A stretch of DNA of 64,000 bases from Amycolatopsis rifamycinica (GTDB lineage: Bacteria; Actinomycetota; Actinomycetes; Mycobacteriales; Pseudonocardiaceae): positions 230,795-294,794 of the forward strand of contig NZ_JMQI01000026.1 of the NCBI RefSeq assembly GCF_000695625.1, given 5' to 3'. The position numbers were made by a program, and so were the translations under genes. Below the pieces are notes generated by a model, which was not told where the DNA came from, made no database searches, and saw only the letters and a list, made by a program, of their open reading frames with translations. Numbering within the stretch: the stretch's first letter is position 1; each line of letters opens with the position of its first letter. This document shows, one piece after another, positions 9,438 through 18,222 of the stretch.

Positions 9438-10217
9438 TCAGCCGTCTTCGGCCAAGCGGCCCGCGGCCGAGGTCGACAGGCTGGGCGAGGCGGCCGCCAC
9501 GAGCGCGGGGTCGAGGGTACCCCCGGTGATCGCCCCCGCGACCTCGCCGGTCGTGGCCCGGGTCCGGTCGGCATGGGCCTGCAGCAGAACCCGCGCCGCA
9601 CCCGGATCGAGGTCACGCGCCGCGGCCACCATGCCCACCGCCTGGGCGACCCGGACCCGGCCGTTGAGGACCGCGAGGGTCGTCTCGGCCAAGCGGGCTT
9701 CGCGGCGGTCGCCGGATTCCACTGTCATGCCGAGCACCGCGAGATCCGCCAGCGCCTGCGCGGCCGCCAGCTCCTCGCGGCCGAGTTCACGCGGACGCGT
9801 GTGGAAGACGTTCACACCGCCCAGCGTCCGCCCCCGCAACCGCAGCGGAAACGCGTGCACTGCGGCGAACCCGCCGGCCGACGCCGCGAGCCGGAACGCC
9901 GGCCAGCGCGCCGGGTCCACTGCATCGAGGTGGGGCGCGGCGACGATCTCGCCGGTGCGGATGCAGTCCACGCACGGCCCCTCCCCGGTCAAGGTCTGGA
10001 GCAGTTCGAGAAACCGGGACGTGTCGTCGGACGCCGCGAGCACCTCGACGCCGCCTCGAGGGTCGGCCACCAGCAGGCCCGCCGCGGAAGCGCCGGTCAC
10101 CTCGCCCAGCGACCGCGTCGCCGTCCGCAGCAGCGAAGCCGGGTCGGTGCCGTCGGCGACGAGGCGGGTGGTGAGCTCCACCATCGCGTGCGCAAGCTGT
10201 TCCCGGTCGACGGACAC
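9438..10217 (-). CDS. GAF-ANTAR regulator
   Basis: 259 residues. The GAF domain spans about residues 15-165 (ASLLRTATRSLGEVTGASAA, GEGPCVDCIRTGEIV, FPLRLRGRTLGGVNVFHTRP). A C-terminal ANTAR-like three-helix part follows (VAQAVGMVAAARDLDPGAAR). The GAF pocket contains CVDC, as in many actinobacterial members. Such proteins sense small ligands or redox state and bind nascent RNA to prevent termination. GTG 10217 starts the conserved SVDREQLAHAMVEL segment. A second GAF-ANTAR gene lies 53 nt upstream on the same strand, so the two are probably co-transcribed. Confidence 0.8.
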   Translation of the reverse strand: MSVDREQLAHAMVELTTRLVADGTDPASLLRTATRSLGEVTGASAAGLLVADPRGGVEVLAASDDTSRFLELLQTLTGEGPCVDCIRTGEIVAAPHLDAVDPARWPAFRLAASAGGFAAVHAFPLRLRGRTLGGVNVFHTRPRELGREELAAAQALADLAVLGMTVESGDRREARLAETTLAVLNGRVRVAQAVGMVAAARDLDPGAARVLLQAHADRTRATTGEVAGAITGGTLDPALVAAASPSLSTSAAGRLAEDG

Positions 10218-10270
10218 TCCGTGAGCATACGGCCCGGTACCGCCGGACGCGGTGCGGTCGGCCGCCGGAG

Positions 10271-10978
10271 TCACTCCGCCCACCGGTCGAGCGTGATGCG
10301 CCGGGCGATCACGTCCCGCGACACCTCCAGCAACGACCGTCCCTCCCCGAAAGCGTGCGCCCGCAGGCGCATGGAGGCGTCGACGAGGCTGATCCGCAGC
10401 TGGACGGCGACCATGCCCGTCGCGATGTGCACGTCTTCGTACGCACCGCCGCCCTGTTCCGCCGGATCCAAGCCCGCCGCCTCGTCGTTGAGGGCCTGCC
10501 GGAGGACCACCGCGATGGCGAGGTCGGCCAGGACCGTCGCGTCGGCCAGGGCGTCGGACGTCAGCCGTCCGGGGGCGCGGCGGTACAGGTCCAGGGTGCC
10601 GAGCTTGATCGCGCCGCTGTGCAGCGGGAAGGCGAACACCGCGGCCACCCCTTCGGCGCGGGCGGCGTCGGTGAACATCGGCCACCGGCCGTCTTCGGCG
10701 GTGATGTCGGTGATGAGCACGGGCTCATCGCTGGTGTAGGCCAGGACGCCGGGGCCTTCGCCCAGTGCGTACTGAGCTTCCTCCAGCTTCGACGCCCACG
10801 GCCCGCTCGTGGCCAGCAGCTCCTGCGTGCGGCCCGCAGAGCGCATCGAGAGCGCGGCGCCGTCCGCCAGTCCGCCGACGCAGGTGGCGCAGACCGCGGC
10901 GGGCAGTCCCGCGCCGTCCCGTGCAGCCCGCCGGGTGACCTCCTGCCACAGCCGCTCGCGGTCGGCGGCCGGCTGCAC
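10271..10978 (-). CDS. GAF-ANTAR regulator
   Basis: 235 residues. A GAF domain occupies about residues 20-165 (CATCVGGLADGAALSM, YALGEGPGVLAYTSDEPVL, AAVFAFPLHSGAIKLGTLDL). It is followed by an ANTAR domain (ATGMVAVQLRISLVDASMRL, RSLLEVSRDVIARRI). The sensor half differs enough from the neighbour at 9438-10217 that the pair is an old duplication. It starts at GTG 10978 and is the first gene of the two-gene unit. Confidence 0.8.
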   Translation of the reverse strand: MQPAADRERLWQEVTRRAARDGAGLPAAVCATCVGGLADGAALSMRSAGRTQELLATSGPWASKLEEAQYALGEGPGVLAYTSDEPVLITDITAEDGRWPMFTDAARAEGVAAVFAFPLHSGAIKLGTLDLYRRAPGRLTSDALADATVLADLAIAVVLRQALNDEAAGLDPAEQGGGAYEDVHIATGMVAVQLRISLVDASMRLRAHAFGEGRSLLEVSRDVIARRITLDRWAE

Positions 10979-11059
10979 GCCGGGATGGGCACGTCAACGA
11001 CCAGACCGTCAACGACGAAACCATCGCGCCCTTCGGCGGCCATGACGTAATGCCCGGCG

Positions 11060-11269
11060 TCAGCTCCCCGAGACGTCCGTAACGGGATAATCGCTCTGCC
11101 CCACCGCACCGGTCGGTGACGCCGGCTCCCGCCGCTCGGACACCTCGGCCCGCCCGGGCTGCGGATCCGGTTCGCCGGCGAGCCCGGGCCCGCTTTCGGC
11201 CATCGACGCCCGGCTGCCTTCTTCTTCGGTCCAGGCCGGAGTCGTGTCGCGCTTCTCGTCATCGCTCAT
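11060..11269 (-). CDS. Small acidic hypothetical protein
   Basis: 69 residues, strongly hydrophilic and acidic (MSDDEKRDTTPAWTEEEGSR), and predicted disordered. There is no recognisable domain. A GGTT-N15-GGGTAG promoter ends 10 nt before the start, so it is likely a stress-induced small protein made from a nearly leaderless transcript. The function is unknown. Confidence 0.55.
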   Translation of the reverse strand: MSDDEKRDTTPAWTEEEGSRASMAESGPGLAGEPDPQPGRAEVSERREPASPTGAVGQSDYPVTDVSGS

Positions 11270-11278
11270 GCCCGTCGG

Positions 11279-11303
11279 CTACCCGCGCAGCCGCCTGACA
11301 ACC
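11279..11303 (-). promoter_or_regulatory. SigB/SigF-type promoter, GGTT-N15-GGGTAG
   Basis: On the minus strand GGTT (11303-11300), a 15-nt spacer and GGGTAG (11284-11279) precede the ATG at 11269. Confidence 0.5.
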
Positions 11304-11339
11304 GCCCCGGCTCAGGCGGTCGCGGTGACCTCGGGCGTG

Positions 11340-13127
11340 TCATGAACTGCCCTCATGGCCTTCGTCGGATCGCTGCTTCGCGACGTTCTCGCCGGCCCCG
11401 GCGTCGTCGGTTTCCTGCTCGAGACCCTGGTGGATCTTCTCGACCTTGGCGTCCGGCAGGTGTGGCGCGAGCAGCGGCACGGCGGGGTCGACGATCGCTT
11501 CGACCACCACCGGCCGGTCCGCGGCGAACGCCTGTTCCCAGACGTCGTCGACCTGTTTCGGGTCGTCCAGCCGTAAACCACGCAGCCCGACCAGGTCCGC
11601 GTATGCGGCATACGGGAAATCGGGGACGCGCTGGGACTCTTCGTACCGCGGATCGCCCTCCATCTCCCGCTGCTCCCAGGTGACCTCGTTGAGGTCGCGG
11701 TTGTGCAGCACCAGCACGACGAACCGCGGATCGGCCCACGAACGCCAGCGGTCGGCGACGGTGATCAGCTCCAGCAGCCCGTTCATCTCCATCGCGCCGT
11801 CGCCGGCCAGCGCCACGACCGGGCGGTCCGGCGCGTCCAGCTTCGCCGCCAGCGCGTACGGCAGCGCACACCCCATCGCCGCCAGGTAGCTCGACACGTG
11901 CGCGGGCACCCCCGCTGGCAAGGCCAGGTGCCGCGCGTACCAGTACGTCGAGGACCCGACGTCGACCGCGACCCGCGCCGACGGCGGAACGTGGTCCGAC
12001 AGCTTCCGCACCACCAGCTCCGGGTTCAGCGGATCCGCGGGACGCTCGGCGCGGTCCCGGGCGATCTCGCGCCACCGCTCGACACTCTTGCCGACTTCGC
12101 CGTGCCAGCGCCGGTCGGGGTTGCGAGGAAGCAGCTTCAGCAGCGCACGCAGCGTCTCGCGGGCGTCTCCGGCCAGCGCGACCTCGACCGGGTACTTGCT
12201 GCCGATCACGCGGGGCTCGTTGTCGATCTGCACGGCCCGGGCCTGGCCGGGCGCCGGGTAGAACTCCGTCCACGGGTCGTTGCAGCCGACGATCAGCAGC
12301 GTGTCGCAGCCGCTCATCAGCTCCGCGCTCGCCGTCGTCCCGAGGTGGCCCATGACGCCGGTGTGCCAGTCCGGGCCCTCCGGCAGTTCCGGCTTGCCGA
12401 CCAGCGACACGGTCACACCCGCGCCGAGCCGGTCGACGACCTGCTCGATCTCCCGTCGCGCACCCGCGCCGCCGCGCCCGACCAGCAACGCCACCTTCCG
12501 GCCACCGCGCAGCACGTCGACCGCCTGGCGCACCGCGCCGTCGTCCGGCAGCACCCGGGGCCGGGCCGAGACCGGCGACGACGGCACCACACCGTGCGCG
12601 TGCGGGATCTCCCCGGGCGCTTCGGCGCGCTGCACGTCGTGCGGCAAGATCACACACGTCGGCGTCCGCGTCTCGATCGCCGTCCGCATCGCGTTGTCCA
12701 GCAGCATCGGCACCTGCTCGGGCGCGAACGCCGTCTGCAGGTATTGCGCGCAGACGTCCTTGAACAGCGCGTGGAGGTCGACTTCCTGGAGGTAGCCGCT
12801 GCCCAGCGCGGTCGACACGACCTGCCCGACGAGCGCGACGACCGGCCGCCGGTCGAGCTTGGCGTCGTAGAGCCCGCCGAGCAGGTGGATCGCGCCGGGT
12901 CCCTGCGTCGACAGGCAGACACCCGGCGTCCCGGTGTACTTCGCGTGCCCGGACGCCATGAACGCGGCCATCTCCTCGTGCCGCGCCTGGACGTACTCCG
13001 GGTTTCCGCCCGCTCGGCGCAGGGCGGCGAGCACCGGGTCGATCCCGTCGCCCGCGTAGCCGAACACCCGACGCACCTGCCAGGTCGCGAGCCGTTCGAC
13101 CACCAGGTCGGCGACCGTGCGGGTCAT
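11340..13127 (-). CDS. Thiamine pyrophosphate-dependent enzyme (pyruvate oxidase/acetolactate synthase family)
   Basis: 595 residues with the three-domain fold of TPP enzymes. The N-terminal PYR domain has VFGYAGDGIDPVLAAL and the catalytic-Glu context QARHEEMAAFMASGHAK. The middle domain has ALLVGRGGAGARREIEQVVD. The C-terminal PP domain has the TPP/Mg motif from GDGAMEMNGL to NRDLN. The best fit is a pyruvate oxidase/decarboxylase-like member (pyruvate dehydrogenase, quinone or acetyl-transferring), but the substrate cannot be fixed. ATG 13127 overlaps the stop of the upstream alcohol dehydrogenase by 4 nt (ATGA), so the two are translationally coupled. Confidence 0.85.
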   Translation of the reverse strand: MTRTVADLVVERLATWQVRRVFGYAGDGIDPVLAALRRAGGNPEYVQARHEEMAAFMASGHAKYTGTPGVCLSTQGPGAIHLLGGLYDAKLDRRPVVALVGQVVSTALGSGYLQEVDLHALFKDVCAQYLQTAFAPEQVPMLLDNAMRTAIETRTPTCVILPHDVQRAEAPGEIPHAHGVVPSSPVSARPRVLPDDGAVRQAVDVLRGGRKVALLVGRGGAGARREIEQVVDRLGAGVTVSLVGKPELPEGPDWHTGVMGHLGTTASAELMSGCDTLLIVGCNDPWTEFYPAPGQARAVQIDNEPRVIGSKYPVEVALAGDARETLRALLKLLPRNPDRRWHGEVGKSVERWREIARDRAERPADPLNPELVVRKLSDHVPPSARVAVDVGSSTYWYARHLALPAGVPAHVSSYLAAMGCALPYALAAKLDAPDRPVVALAGDGAMEMNGLLELITVADRWRSWADPRFVVLVLHNRDLNEVTWEQREMEGDPRYEESQRVPDFPYAAYADLVGLRGLRLDDPKQVDDVWEQAFAADRPVVVEAIVDPAVPLLAPHLPDAKVEKIHQGLEQETDDAGAGENVAKQRSDEGHEGSS

Positions 13128-14338
13128 GCGGACACGTCCAGGACGGTCTTGAGCCAGCCTTCCTCGCGCCGGTCGAAGGTCTCGTACGCCTCGATCGCGT
13201 TCGCGGGCTCTTCGTGCTGCGTGATGAAGGCGAGCGGGTCCACCGCGCCGGAGGAGACCAGGTCCAGCAGCCGCGGCACGTACCGGCGGTGGTTGCAGTT
13301 GCCCAGCTTGATCGTGAGGTTGCGGTTCATCGCCTCCCCCAGCGGGAACCGGTCGAACCCCGGCGGGTACACCCCGATCACCCCGATGGTGCCCGCCTTC
13401 GCGACCGCCTCGACCGCCCACCGCACGGCCAGGCTCGGCGCGTTCCCGGGCACCCACTGCTCCCCCGAGGGCGAGGCGTCCGGGGCGGCCTGCGCCCGCT
13501 CCTGCTCGAACTGCTCCGCCTGCTGCGCGAGCTTCTCCGCGGCCGGGCCGCTCGAGGGCCGCTGTGCGTCGACGCCGACCGCGTCGATCACCCGGTCGAC
13601 GCCGATGCCGCCGGTGAGTTCCTTGACCATGGCGACCGGGTCTTCGCGGTTGAAGTCGATGGTCTCGGCGTTCTGGCCACGGGCCTTGTCCAGCCGCGAC
13701 GGCAGGCCGTCGACGACGAACACCCGGCCCGCACCCTGCCGCTTGGCCGAGGCGATGGCGAACTGCCCGACCACGCCGGCGCCCAGCACCAGCACGCTGT
13801 CGCCCTGGCCGACCTCGGCCAGCCGGGCGCCGAACCACGCGGTCGGGAAGATGTCCGAAACCAGGATCGCCTGATCGTCGCTCACCGAATCGGGAATCCG
13901 CACCAGCGTGGTCATCGCGAACGGAATCCGCGCGTACTCGGCCTGCAGCCCGTCGATCGGGCCGGTCGTCTCCGGTCCGCCGAAGAACGACGTCCCCGCC
14001 GACGGCCCGTTCGGGTTCGCGGTGTCACACTGCGCGAAGTACCCGGCCCGGCAATACGAACACGTGCCACACCCGATCGTGGACGTGACGACTACGCGGT
14101 CACCGGGTGAGAACCCGCGCACGGCCGGGCCGATCTCCTCCACCACCCCGACGGCCTCGTGGCCCAGGATCGTGCCCGGTTGCATGCCGGGCATGGTGCC
14201 GCGGACCAGGTGCAGGTCGGTGCCGCAGATCGCCGATCGGGTGATCCGGATGATCACGTCGCTGGGTTCGAGGATCTTCGGGTCGGGCACCTCGTCGATG
14301 CGGATGTCCCCGATACCGTGCCAGACCACTGCCTTCAC
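13124..14338 (-). CDS. Zinc-dependent alcohol dehydrogenase (glutathione-independent formaldehyde dehydrogenase-like)
   Basis: 404 residues of the MDR superfamily. Catalytic-zinc residues are visible in SAICGTDLHLVRG and GHEAVGVVEEIG. The structural-zinc lobe is GCGTCSYCRAGYFAQC, and the NAD-binding turn is VLVLGAGVVGQFAIASAK. An insert typical of the long formaldehyde-dehydrogenase-like group is present (PSSGPAAEKLAQQAEQFEQE). GTG 14338 follows a strong AAGGAGGAGC site. A GCGT-N15-GGGTAT promoter lies about 30 nt further upstream. It is the first gene of an operon with the TPP enzyme, suggesting paired handling of a small aldehyde or alcohol under stress. Confidence 0.87.
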   Translation of the reverse strand: MKAVVWHGIGDIRIDEVPDPKILEPSDVIIRITRSAICGTDLHLVRGTMPGMQPGTILGHEAVGVVEEIGPAVRGFSPGDRVVVTSTIGCGTCSYCRAGYFAQCDTANPNGPSAGTSFFGGPETTGPIDGLQAEYARIPFAMTTLVRIPDSVSDDQAILVSDIFPTAWFGARLAEVGQGDSVLVLGAGVVGQFAIASAKRQGAGRVFVVDGLPSRLDKARGQNAETIDFNREDPVAMVKELTGGIGVDRVIDAVGVDAQRPSSGPAAEKLAQQAEQFEQERAQAAPDASPSGEQWVPGNAPSLAVRWAVEAVAKAGTIGVIGVYPPGFDRFPLGEAMNRNLTIKLGNCNHRRYVPRLLDLVSSGAVDPLAFITQHEEPANAIEAYETFDRREEGWLKTVLDVSA

Positions 14339-14366
14339 TGCTCCTCCTTCGACCGGAACCACCCGC

Positions 14367-14391
14367 ATACCCGCGCCGGTGGCCGGTACGC
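14367..14391 (-). promoter_or_regulatory. SigB/SigF-type promoter, GCGT-N15-GGGTAT
   Basis: The minus-strand site GCGT (14391-14388), 15-nt spacer and GGGTAT (14372-14367) precedes the dehydrogenase/TPP operon. A divergent site of the same type lies at 14407-14431. Confidence 0.55.
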
Positions 14392-14406
14392 GTTCCGCGG
14401 CGACGC

Positions 14407-14431
14407 GGTTGACGCCGCCATGGCCGGGTAC
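14407..14431 (+). promoter_or_regulatory. SigB/SigF-type promoter, GGTT-N15-GGGTAC
   Basis: GGTT (14407-14410), a 15-nt spacer and GGGTAC (14426-14431) on the plus strand, in front of the 14471-16346 gene group. Confidence 0.5.
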
Positions 14432-14470
14432 GCCGCAACGGCCCCGACCCGAACGGAGCTGCTGACCGCC

Positions 14471-14851
14471 ATGCTGAAACCCCTCCTGCGCGGCGTGGCC
14501 GCGGGCGCCGCCGGAACCACCGCGTTGAACGCCGTGACCTACCTCGACATGGTCCTGCGCGGCCGGGCCGCCAGCAGCACGCCCGAGGAGAGCGTCCGGC
14601 GGCTCGCGGCCAAGACCGGCATCCCGATACCCGGCGACGAAGAGCAGCGGTCCCACCGGGAGCCCGGAGCGGGCGCGTTGCTACGGCGCCGCCCGCGCCG
14701 CCGGCCGGCGGCCGGCCTGCCGATGGCGTCGATGGGCGTGTCCGACCCCCGCGAATGGAACGTGCCGGACTGGCTCAGCGACCTGATCCCGCACCTGGCC
14801 TACGGCTTGACCACCGCCACCACCTACGCCGCCATGACGGAGGACGACTGA
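14471..14851 (+). CDS. Small membrane-type protein, probably internally deleted
   Basis: 126 residues. The start MLKPLLRGVAAGAAGTTALN and the end WLSDLIPHLAYGLTTATTY resemble a glycine/alanine-rich membrane protein. Between them, from about residue 60, lies an arginine-rich stretch (GALLRRRPRRRPAAGL) where the family would have a membrane helix, which suggests an internal deletion with altered frame. A protein of similar layout is encoded at 28442-28972. Its stop overlaps the start of the next gene (TGATG), so it still heads an operon. Confidence 0.5.
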   Translation: MLKPLLRGVAAGAAGTTALNAVTYLDMVLRGRAASSTPEESVRRLAAKTGIPIPGDEEQRSHREPGAGALLRRRPRRRPAAGLPMASMGVSDPREWNVPDWLSDLIPHLAYGLTTATTYAAMTEDD

Positions 14852-15258
14852 TGACCCTGCCGCTGCTCGAAAGCCACCCCGACCAGCTCGGCGGCCTCGA
14901 CCCGACCGCGATCGCGAACTGCATCGACGACTGCCTGGCCTGCGCCCGCGCGTGCACGGTCTGCGCCGACGCCTGCCTGTCGGAACCGTCGGTCGCCGAA
15001 CTGGCGCACTGCATCCGCACCGACCTCGACTGCGCGGACCTCTGCGGCGCCACGGCCCGGATACTGTCCCGCCGGACCGGCACCACCGCGGTCCTCGACG
15101 CGCTCCTGCAAGCGTGCGCGGAAGCGTGCCGCGCCTGCGCCGAAGAATGCGAACAGCACGCCGATCACCACCGGCACTGCGCTCTCTGCGCCGAGGCCTG
15201 CCGCAAGTGCGAGGACAGCTGCCGGCAGCTGCGCGAGCACCTCGTCGGGACGGCGTGA
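14851..15258 (+). CDS. Cysteine-rich four-helix bundle copper-binding protein
   Basis: 135 residues with 18 cysteines in repeating CxxC and CxxxC spacings along predicted helices (NCIDDCLACARACTVCADAC, ACAEACRACAEECEQHADHH, HCALCAEACRKCEDSC). This is the pattern of the DUF326/Csp copper-storage family, in which inward-facing Cys residues of a four-helix bundle hold many Cu(I) ions. There is no signal peptide, so it should be cytosolic (Csp3-like). It is translationally coupled to the preceding gene (TGATG) and followed 5 nt later by the SMP-30/royal-jelly-like gene. The metal is inferred from the family. Confidence 0.8.
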   Translation: MTLPLLESHPDQLGGLDPTAIANCIDDCLACARACTVCADACLSEPSVAELAHCIRTDLDCADLCGATARILSRRTGTTAVLDALLQACAEACRACAEECEQHADHHRHCALCAEACRKCEDSCRQLREHLVGTA

Positions 15259-15263
15259 TCGCC

Positions 15264-16346
15264 ATGACCGGAACCGACCAGCCCCTCGGCGACCTCGAAG
15301 TCGTCCACGAATTCACCGGGCCCATGCCGACCGGGGTCAGCGTGTCCCGCGGCGGCCGCGTCTTCGTCAACTTCCCGAAATGGGGCGACGACGTGCGCTT
15401 CACCGTCGCCGAAATCCGCGACGGCGAACTCGTCCCCTACCCCAGCCAAGCCCTCAACGACAACAAGAGCCAGACCGATCCCAGCGCGCTGGTGTCGGTG
15501 CAGAGCATCGTCGTCGACCCGAGCGACCGCCTCTGGATCCTCGACACCGGCAGCCCGCTGTTCGAACCCACCGCCCACGGCGGCCCCAAGCTCGTTTGCG
15601 TCGACCTCGACCGCGACGAAGTCACCACGACCATTTTGTTCCCCGAGGACGTCGCGCTGCCCACCACCTACCTCAACGACGTGCGCTTCGACCTCGGCCG
15701 CGGGGTCGCGTTCATCACCGATTCCGCCGACCAGGGCCCCAACGGCATCATCGTCGTCGACCTGAACACCGGCGAGTCCTGGCGGCGCCTGCACGACCAC
15801 CCCAGCACCAAGGCCGAGGAACCGCCGGACCTGCGGATGGTCGTGGAAGGCCGCGACTTCGTCGAACGATCCGAAGACGGCTCGACGAGCCCGATCAAGA
15901 TGGGGGCCGACGGCATCGCCATCGGGGCCGACGGCGCCCGCCTGTACTACTGCTGCCTCGCCTCCCGACGCTGGTGGAGCGTCTCCACCGAGGCCCTGAT
16001 CAACCGCGACACCGACGACGACGCGGTCGCCGCGACCGTCATCGACGAAGGCGACAAGGGCGGTGCCGGCGACGGCCTGGAAACCGACGACCAAGGCCGC
16101 CTCTACGTCACCGACGGCGAGCACAACGCGATCCATCGCCGCCATCCCGACGGGCGGTGGGAAACCGTCGCCCACGACCCACGGCTGCTCTGGCCGGACA
16201 CGATGTCGGTGGCCGACGGCTACCTGTACGTAACGGCGAACCAGCTGCACCGCCAGGACAAGTACCGCGGCGGCAAGGACGAACGCCAATACCCGTACGT
16301 CCTGTTCCGCACCCCGATCGACGCCGGACCGGTAGCCCTGCGATAG
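15264..16346 (+). CDS. Major royal jelly/yellow-type beta-propeller protein
   Basis: 360 residues. Repeating blade motifs (GVSVSRGGRVFVNFPKW, VDPSDRLWILDTGSP, GVAFITDSADQGPNGIIVVD, GLETDDQGRLYVTDGEHNAI) match the MRJP/yellow family of six-bladed propellers, related to SMP-30 gluconolactonases. No secretion signal is evident. Bacterial members are usually annotated as L-dopachrome tautomerase-related or lactonase-like, and the substrate is unknown. ATG 15264 lies 5 nt after the stop of the copper protein gene, in one operon. Confidence 0.8.
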   Translation: MTGTDQPLGDLEVVHEFTGPMPTGVSVSRGGRVFVNFPKWGDDVRFTVAEIRDGELVPYPSQALNDNKSQTDPSALVSVQSIVVDPSDRLWILDTGSPLFEPTAHGGPKLVCVDLDRDEVTTTILFPEDVALPTTYLNDVRFDLGRGVAFITDSADQGPNGIIVVDLNTGESWRRLHDHPSTKAEEPPDLRMVVEGRDFVERSEDGSTSPIKMGADGIAIGADGARLYYCCLASRRWWSVSTEALINRDTDDDAVAATVIDEGDKGGAGDGLETDDQGRLYVTDGEHNAIHRRHPDGRWETVAHDPRLLWPDTMSVADGYLYVTANQLHRQDKYRGGKDERQYPYVLFRTPIDAGPVALR

Positions 16347-16493
16347 CCATCAGGAGGTGCTTGGCGGAAAGCCAGGCGTCCGGCTCACCCTCGTAGGGTC
16401 TCCCGCGCCGGCACCGCGGCAGCCACCGCCCCGATCGGACGGTGTAATCCCGCGGCTCCGGGGAAGCCTGCAAGATCCGGAGAAGGGAAAACC

Positions 16494-16826
16494 ATGTCCG
16501 AACCCGAACTTCCCCTGCCCGACTACGACCAGACTCCACTCGGGGCCCTGCAGCACCGCATCCGCTCGCTCGACGAGGCTCAGCTGCGCACGCTCGTCGA
16601 GCACGAACGCGCGCACGGCGACCGCGTACCGGTCCTGCAGGTCCTTCGAGCACGGCTCGATCAGCTGCGCGACGGCGCCGAACCGGCACCGGGCGACCCC
16701 GCCGCGGCGCCGCCCGCCCAGGGGACTCCGGGCGGTTCGCCGGTCAGCGAGTCGACGGCCGCGCCCGGCAACACACCGCTGCGGCACGGTGTTGCGGGCC
16801 AGACTCCGGCTCGCGGGCGTCCCTGA
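16494..16826 (+). CDS. DUF8129-type small protein
   Basis: 110 residues. The first 60 contain LPDYDQTPLGALQHRIRSLD and an EHERAHGDRVPVLQVLRARL helix, a pattern recurring in actinobacterial stress islands (DUF8129, from memory). The rest is a low-complexity Pro/Ala tail. A GAGAAGGG-type ribosome site precedes ATG 16494. The function is unknown. Confidence 0.65.
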   Translation: MSEPELPLPDYDQTPLGALQHRIRSLDEAQLRTLVEHERAHGDRVPVLQVLRARLDQLRDGAEPAPGDPAAAPPAQGTPGGSPVSESTAAPGNTPLRHGVAGQTPARGRP

Positions 16827-16984
16827 CGGCCGCGGCGGTCGCCGGGGCGGCCGAATCCTCGGTCGCCCCGGCTCCGGGCGAGTACGGCGATCGCGCCGGT
16901 GACCGCCGCCGGCAGGTTGCCGCTCCGCGCCCGCGCGCCAAGGACCGCGCTCTGCCGCCCGGGACGTCAGGCGCAGTCACCCTG

Positions 16985-17055
16985 GCGGTCTCACGCCGCC
17001 GCGCGGAATCCGCGGCCGGCCGCCAGCCGGCTGCACCCCGCGCTCCGCCGACCAC
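16985..17055 (-). pseudogene. Scrap of a glycosyltransferase C-terminus
   Basis: In one minus frame PLWSAERGVQ, PAGGRPRIPRGGV aligns with PLWLAERGVCSWLAVGTRVL and the following RGGV in the glycosyltransferase at 6288-7334. The match is about 25 residues with a few changes, and nothing of the catalytic domain is present. The whole 16827-17074 gap holds no other signal. Confidence 0.4.
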
Positions 17056-17074
17056 AACGGCGCTTCATGGGCCG

Positions 17075-18160
17075 TCAGTTGTGCCGCAGCAGTGCGCCCA
17101 CGCCGTCCTTGAGTTCGACGCGTTCGTCCATGACGGTCACCGACGCCCCGGACGCCAGGGCCGCCCACGGCAGCGCCTCGTCCACCCGTTGCTCGTGGCC
17201 GCCTTCGACGCCGAAGGCGCGCAAGCTTTCGCGGTCGGTGGCGATTTCGCCGGTGTTCTCGCCCACCCAGACCACGGTGTCGGCCGGATCGCCGATCAGC
17301 AGCGTGTCGACGTTGGCTGCGGCCAAGGCAGCGACGACGTCGGCGAGCCCGGTGACCGCCAGCCCGTCGCCGCGGCCCAGGCCCATGCGGTAGCGCTCGG
17401 CCAGGCCGTCCAGCTCCTGCAACCGGTGCTCGGCGAGCACGGTCTCGACCTCCTGCCGGAGGTCGTCGCGGGAGGCGCCGGCCGCACGGCCGCCGGAGGA
17501 CAGCTCCCGGGTGATCTCCTGCAGCGCGGGCGCCAGCTTGGTGTGCAGCGCCCGGCGGGACTGTTGCTCGCCGGCCAGCAACACCAGCTCGGGACCGAGC
17601 ACGGCGATCCGGTCGGCGACGTCCTCGATGTTCTGGTTGCGGGTTTCTTCGACACTGGCCTGCATGCTGGTGTGCGCGAGCCCGCCACCCCGCACCTTGT
17701 GCAGCGGCGAGTCCTCCCCCGTCACCGTCTCGGTGGCCACCTCGCGGCCGTCCCGGTCGTACGAGACCAGGTCGGCGCCGCGGTTGTCCACCAGCACCAG
17801 CAGATAGCCCACACCGGCGTGACCGTGCGAAGCGAACGGCAGCAGATAAGGCCGCGCCGACACCCGCGCGACCTCCACCGCCGGAGCACCCGCGAGCCGC
17901 CGATCCAGCAGCACCCGGCCACCGGCGGCCACCACGCCGCGGCCACCACGCCCGACCGCCCGCTCACCATCCCGGACGGCGGTGACGACGGCGTCGACCG
18001 TCGCCTCGTCCGCGCCTTGCTCCCTGAGCCGGGCGGCGATGTCCCTCAGCTTGAGGTCGAGCTGACGGCCCGCGTCCTCGGTGTCGTGTGAATCCTCCAG
18101 GAAAACCGACACGAACGGACCGTCCGCGTCGAGCACCGGACGAAACTCGTCTTGCTCCAT
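17075..18160 (-). CDS. baeRF2-domain protein (Rv2629-like)
   Basis: 361 residues resembling the bacterial/archaeal eRF1-like family (Vms1-eRF1 fold; Rv2629 type). It has an N-terminal domain with FVSVFLEDSHDTEDAGRQLD, a central strand-rich part (YLLVLVDNRGADLVSYDRDG) and a C-terminal domain with GPELVLLAGEQQSRRALHTK and VDTLLIGDPADTVVWVGEN. The family is tied to dormancy and stress, perhaps by acting on ribosomes or nascent chains, but its exact reaction is not settled. A strong AGGAGGGGC site precedes ATG 18160, and a GTTT-N15-GGGTAT promoter lies 38 nt upstream. Confidence 0.82.
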   Translation of the reverse strand: MEQDEFRPVLDADGPFVSVFLEDSHDTEDAGRQLDLKLRDIAARLREQGADEATVDAVVTAVRDGERAVGRGGRGVVAAGGRVLLDRRLAGAPAVEVARVSARPYLLPFASHGHAGVGYLLVLVDNRGADLVSYDRDGREVATETVTGEDSPLHKVRGGGLAHTSMQASVEETRNQNIEDVADRIAVLGPELVLLAGEQQSRRALHTKLAPALQEITRELSSGGRAAGASRDDLRQEVETVLAEHRLQELDGLAERYRMGLGRGDGLAVTGLADVVAALAAANVDTLLIGDPADTVVWVGENTGEIATDRESLRAFGVEGGHEQRVDEALPWAALASGASVTVMDERVELKDGVGALLRHN

Positions 18161-18197
18161 TGCCCCTCCTGGACCGATGGGTGAACAAGCCTTGCCG

Positions 18198-18222
18198 ATA
18201 CCCCTGGGCGCCGGGGACAAAC
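18198..18222 (-). promoter_or_regulatory. SigB/SigF-type promoter, GTTT-N15-GGGTAT
   Basis: A textbook minus-strand match: GTTT (18222-18219), exactly 15 nt, and GGGTAT (18203-18198), in front of the baeRF2 gene. Confidence 0.7.

Noticed and set aside
11703..13874. Very long plus-strand open frame opposite the TPP enzyme and dehydrogenase
   Set aside because: It is the antisense shadow of two well-recognised genes. High GC keeps the opposite frames open, and its translation is Arg/His-rich without any domain.
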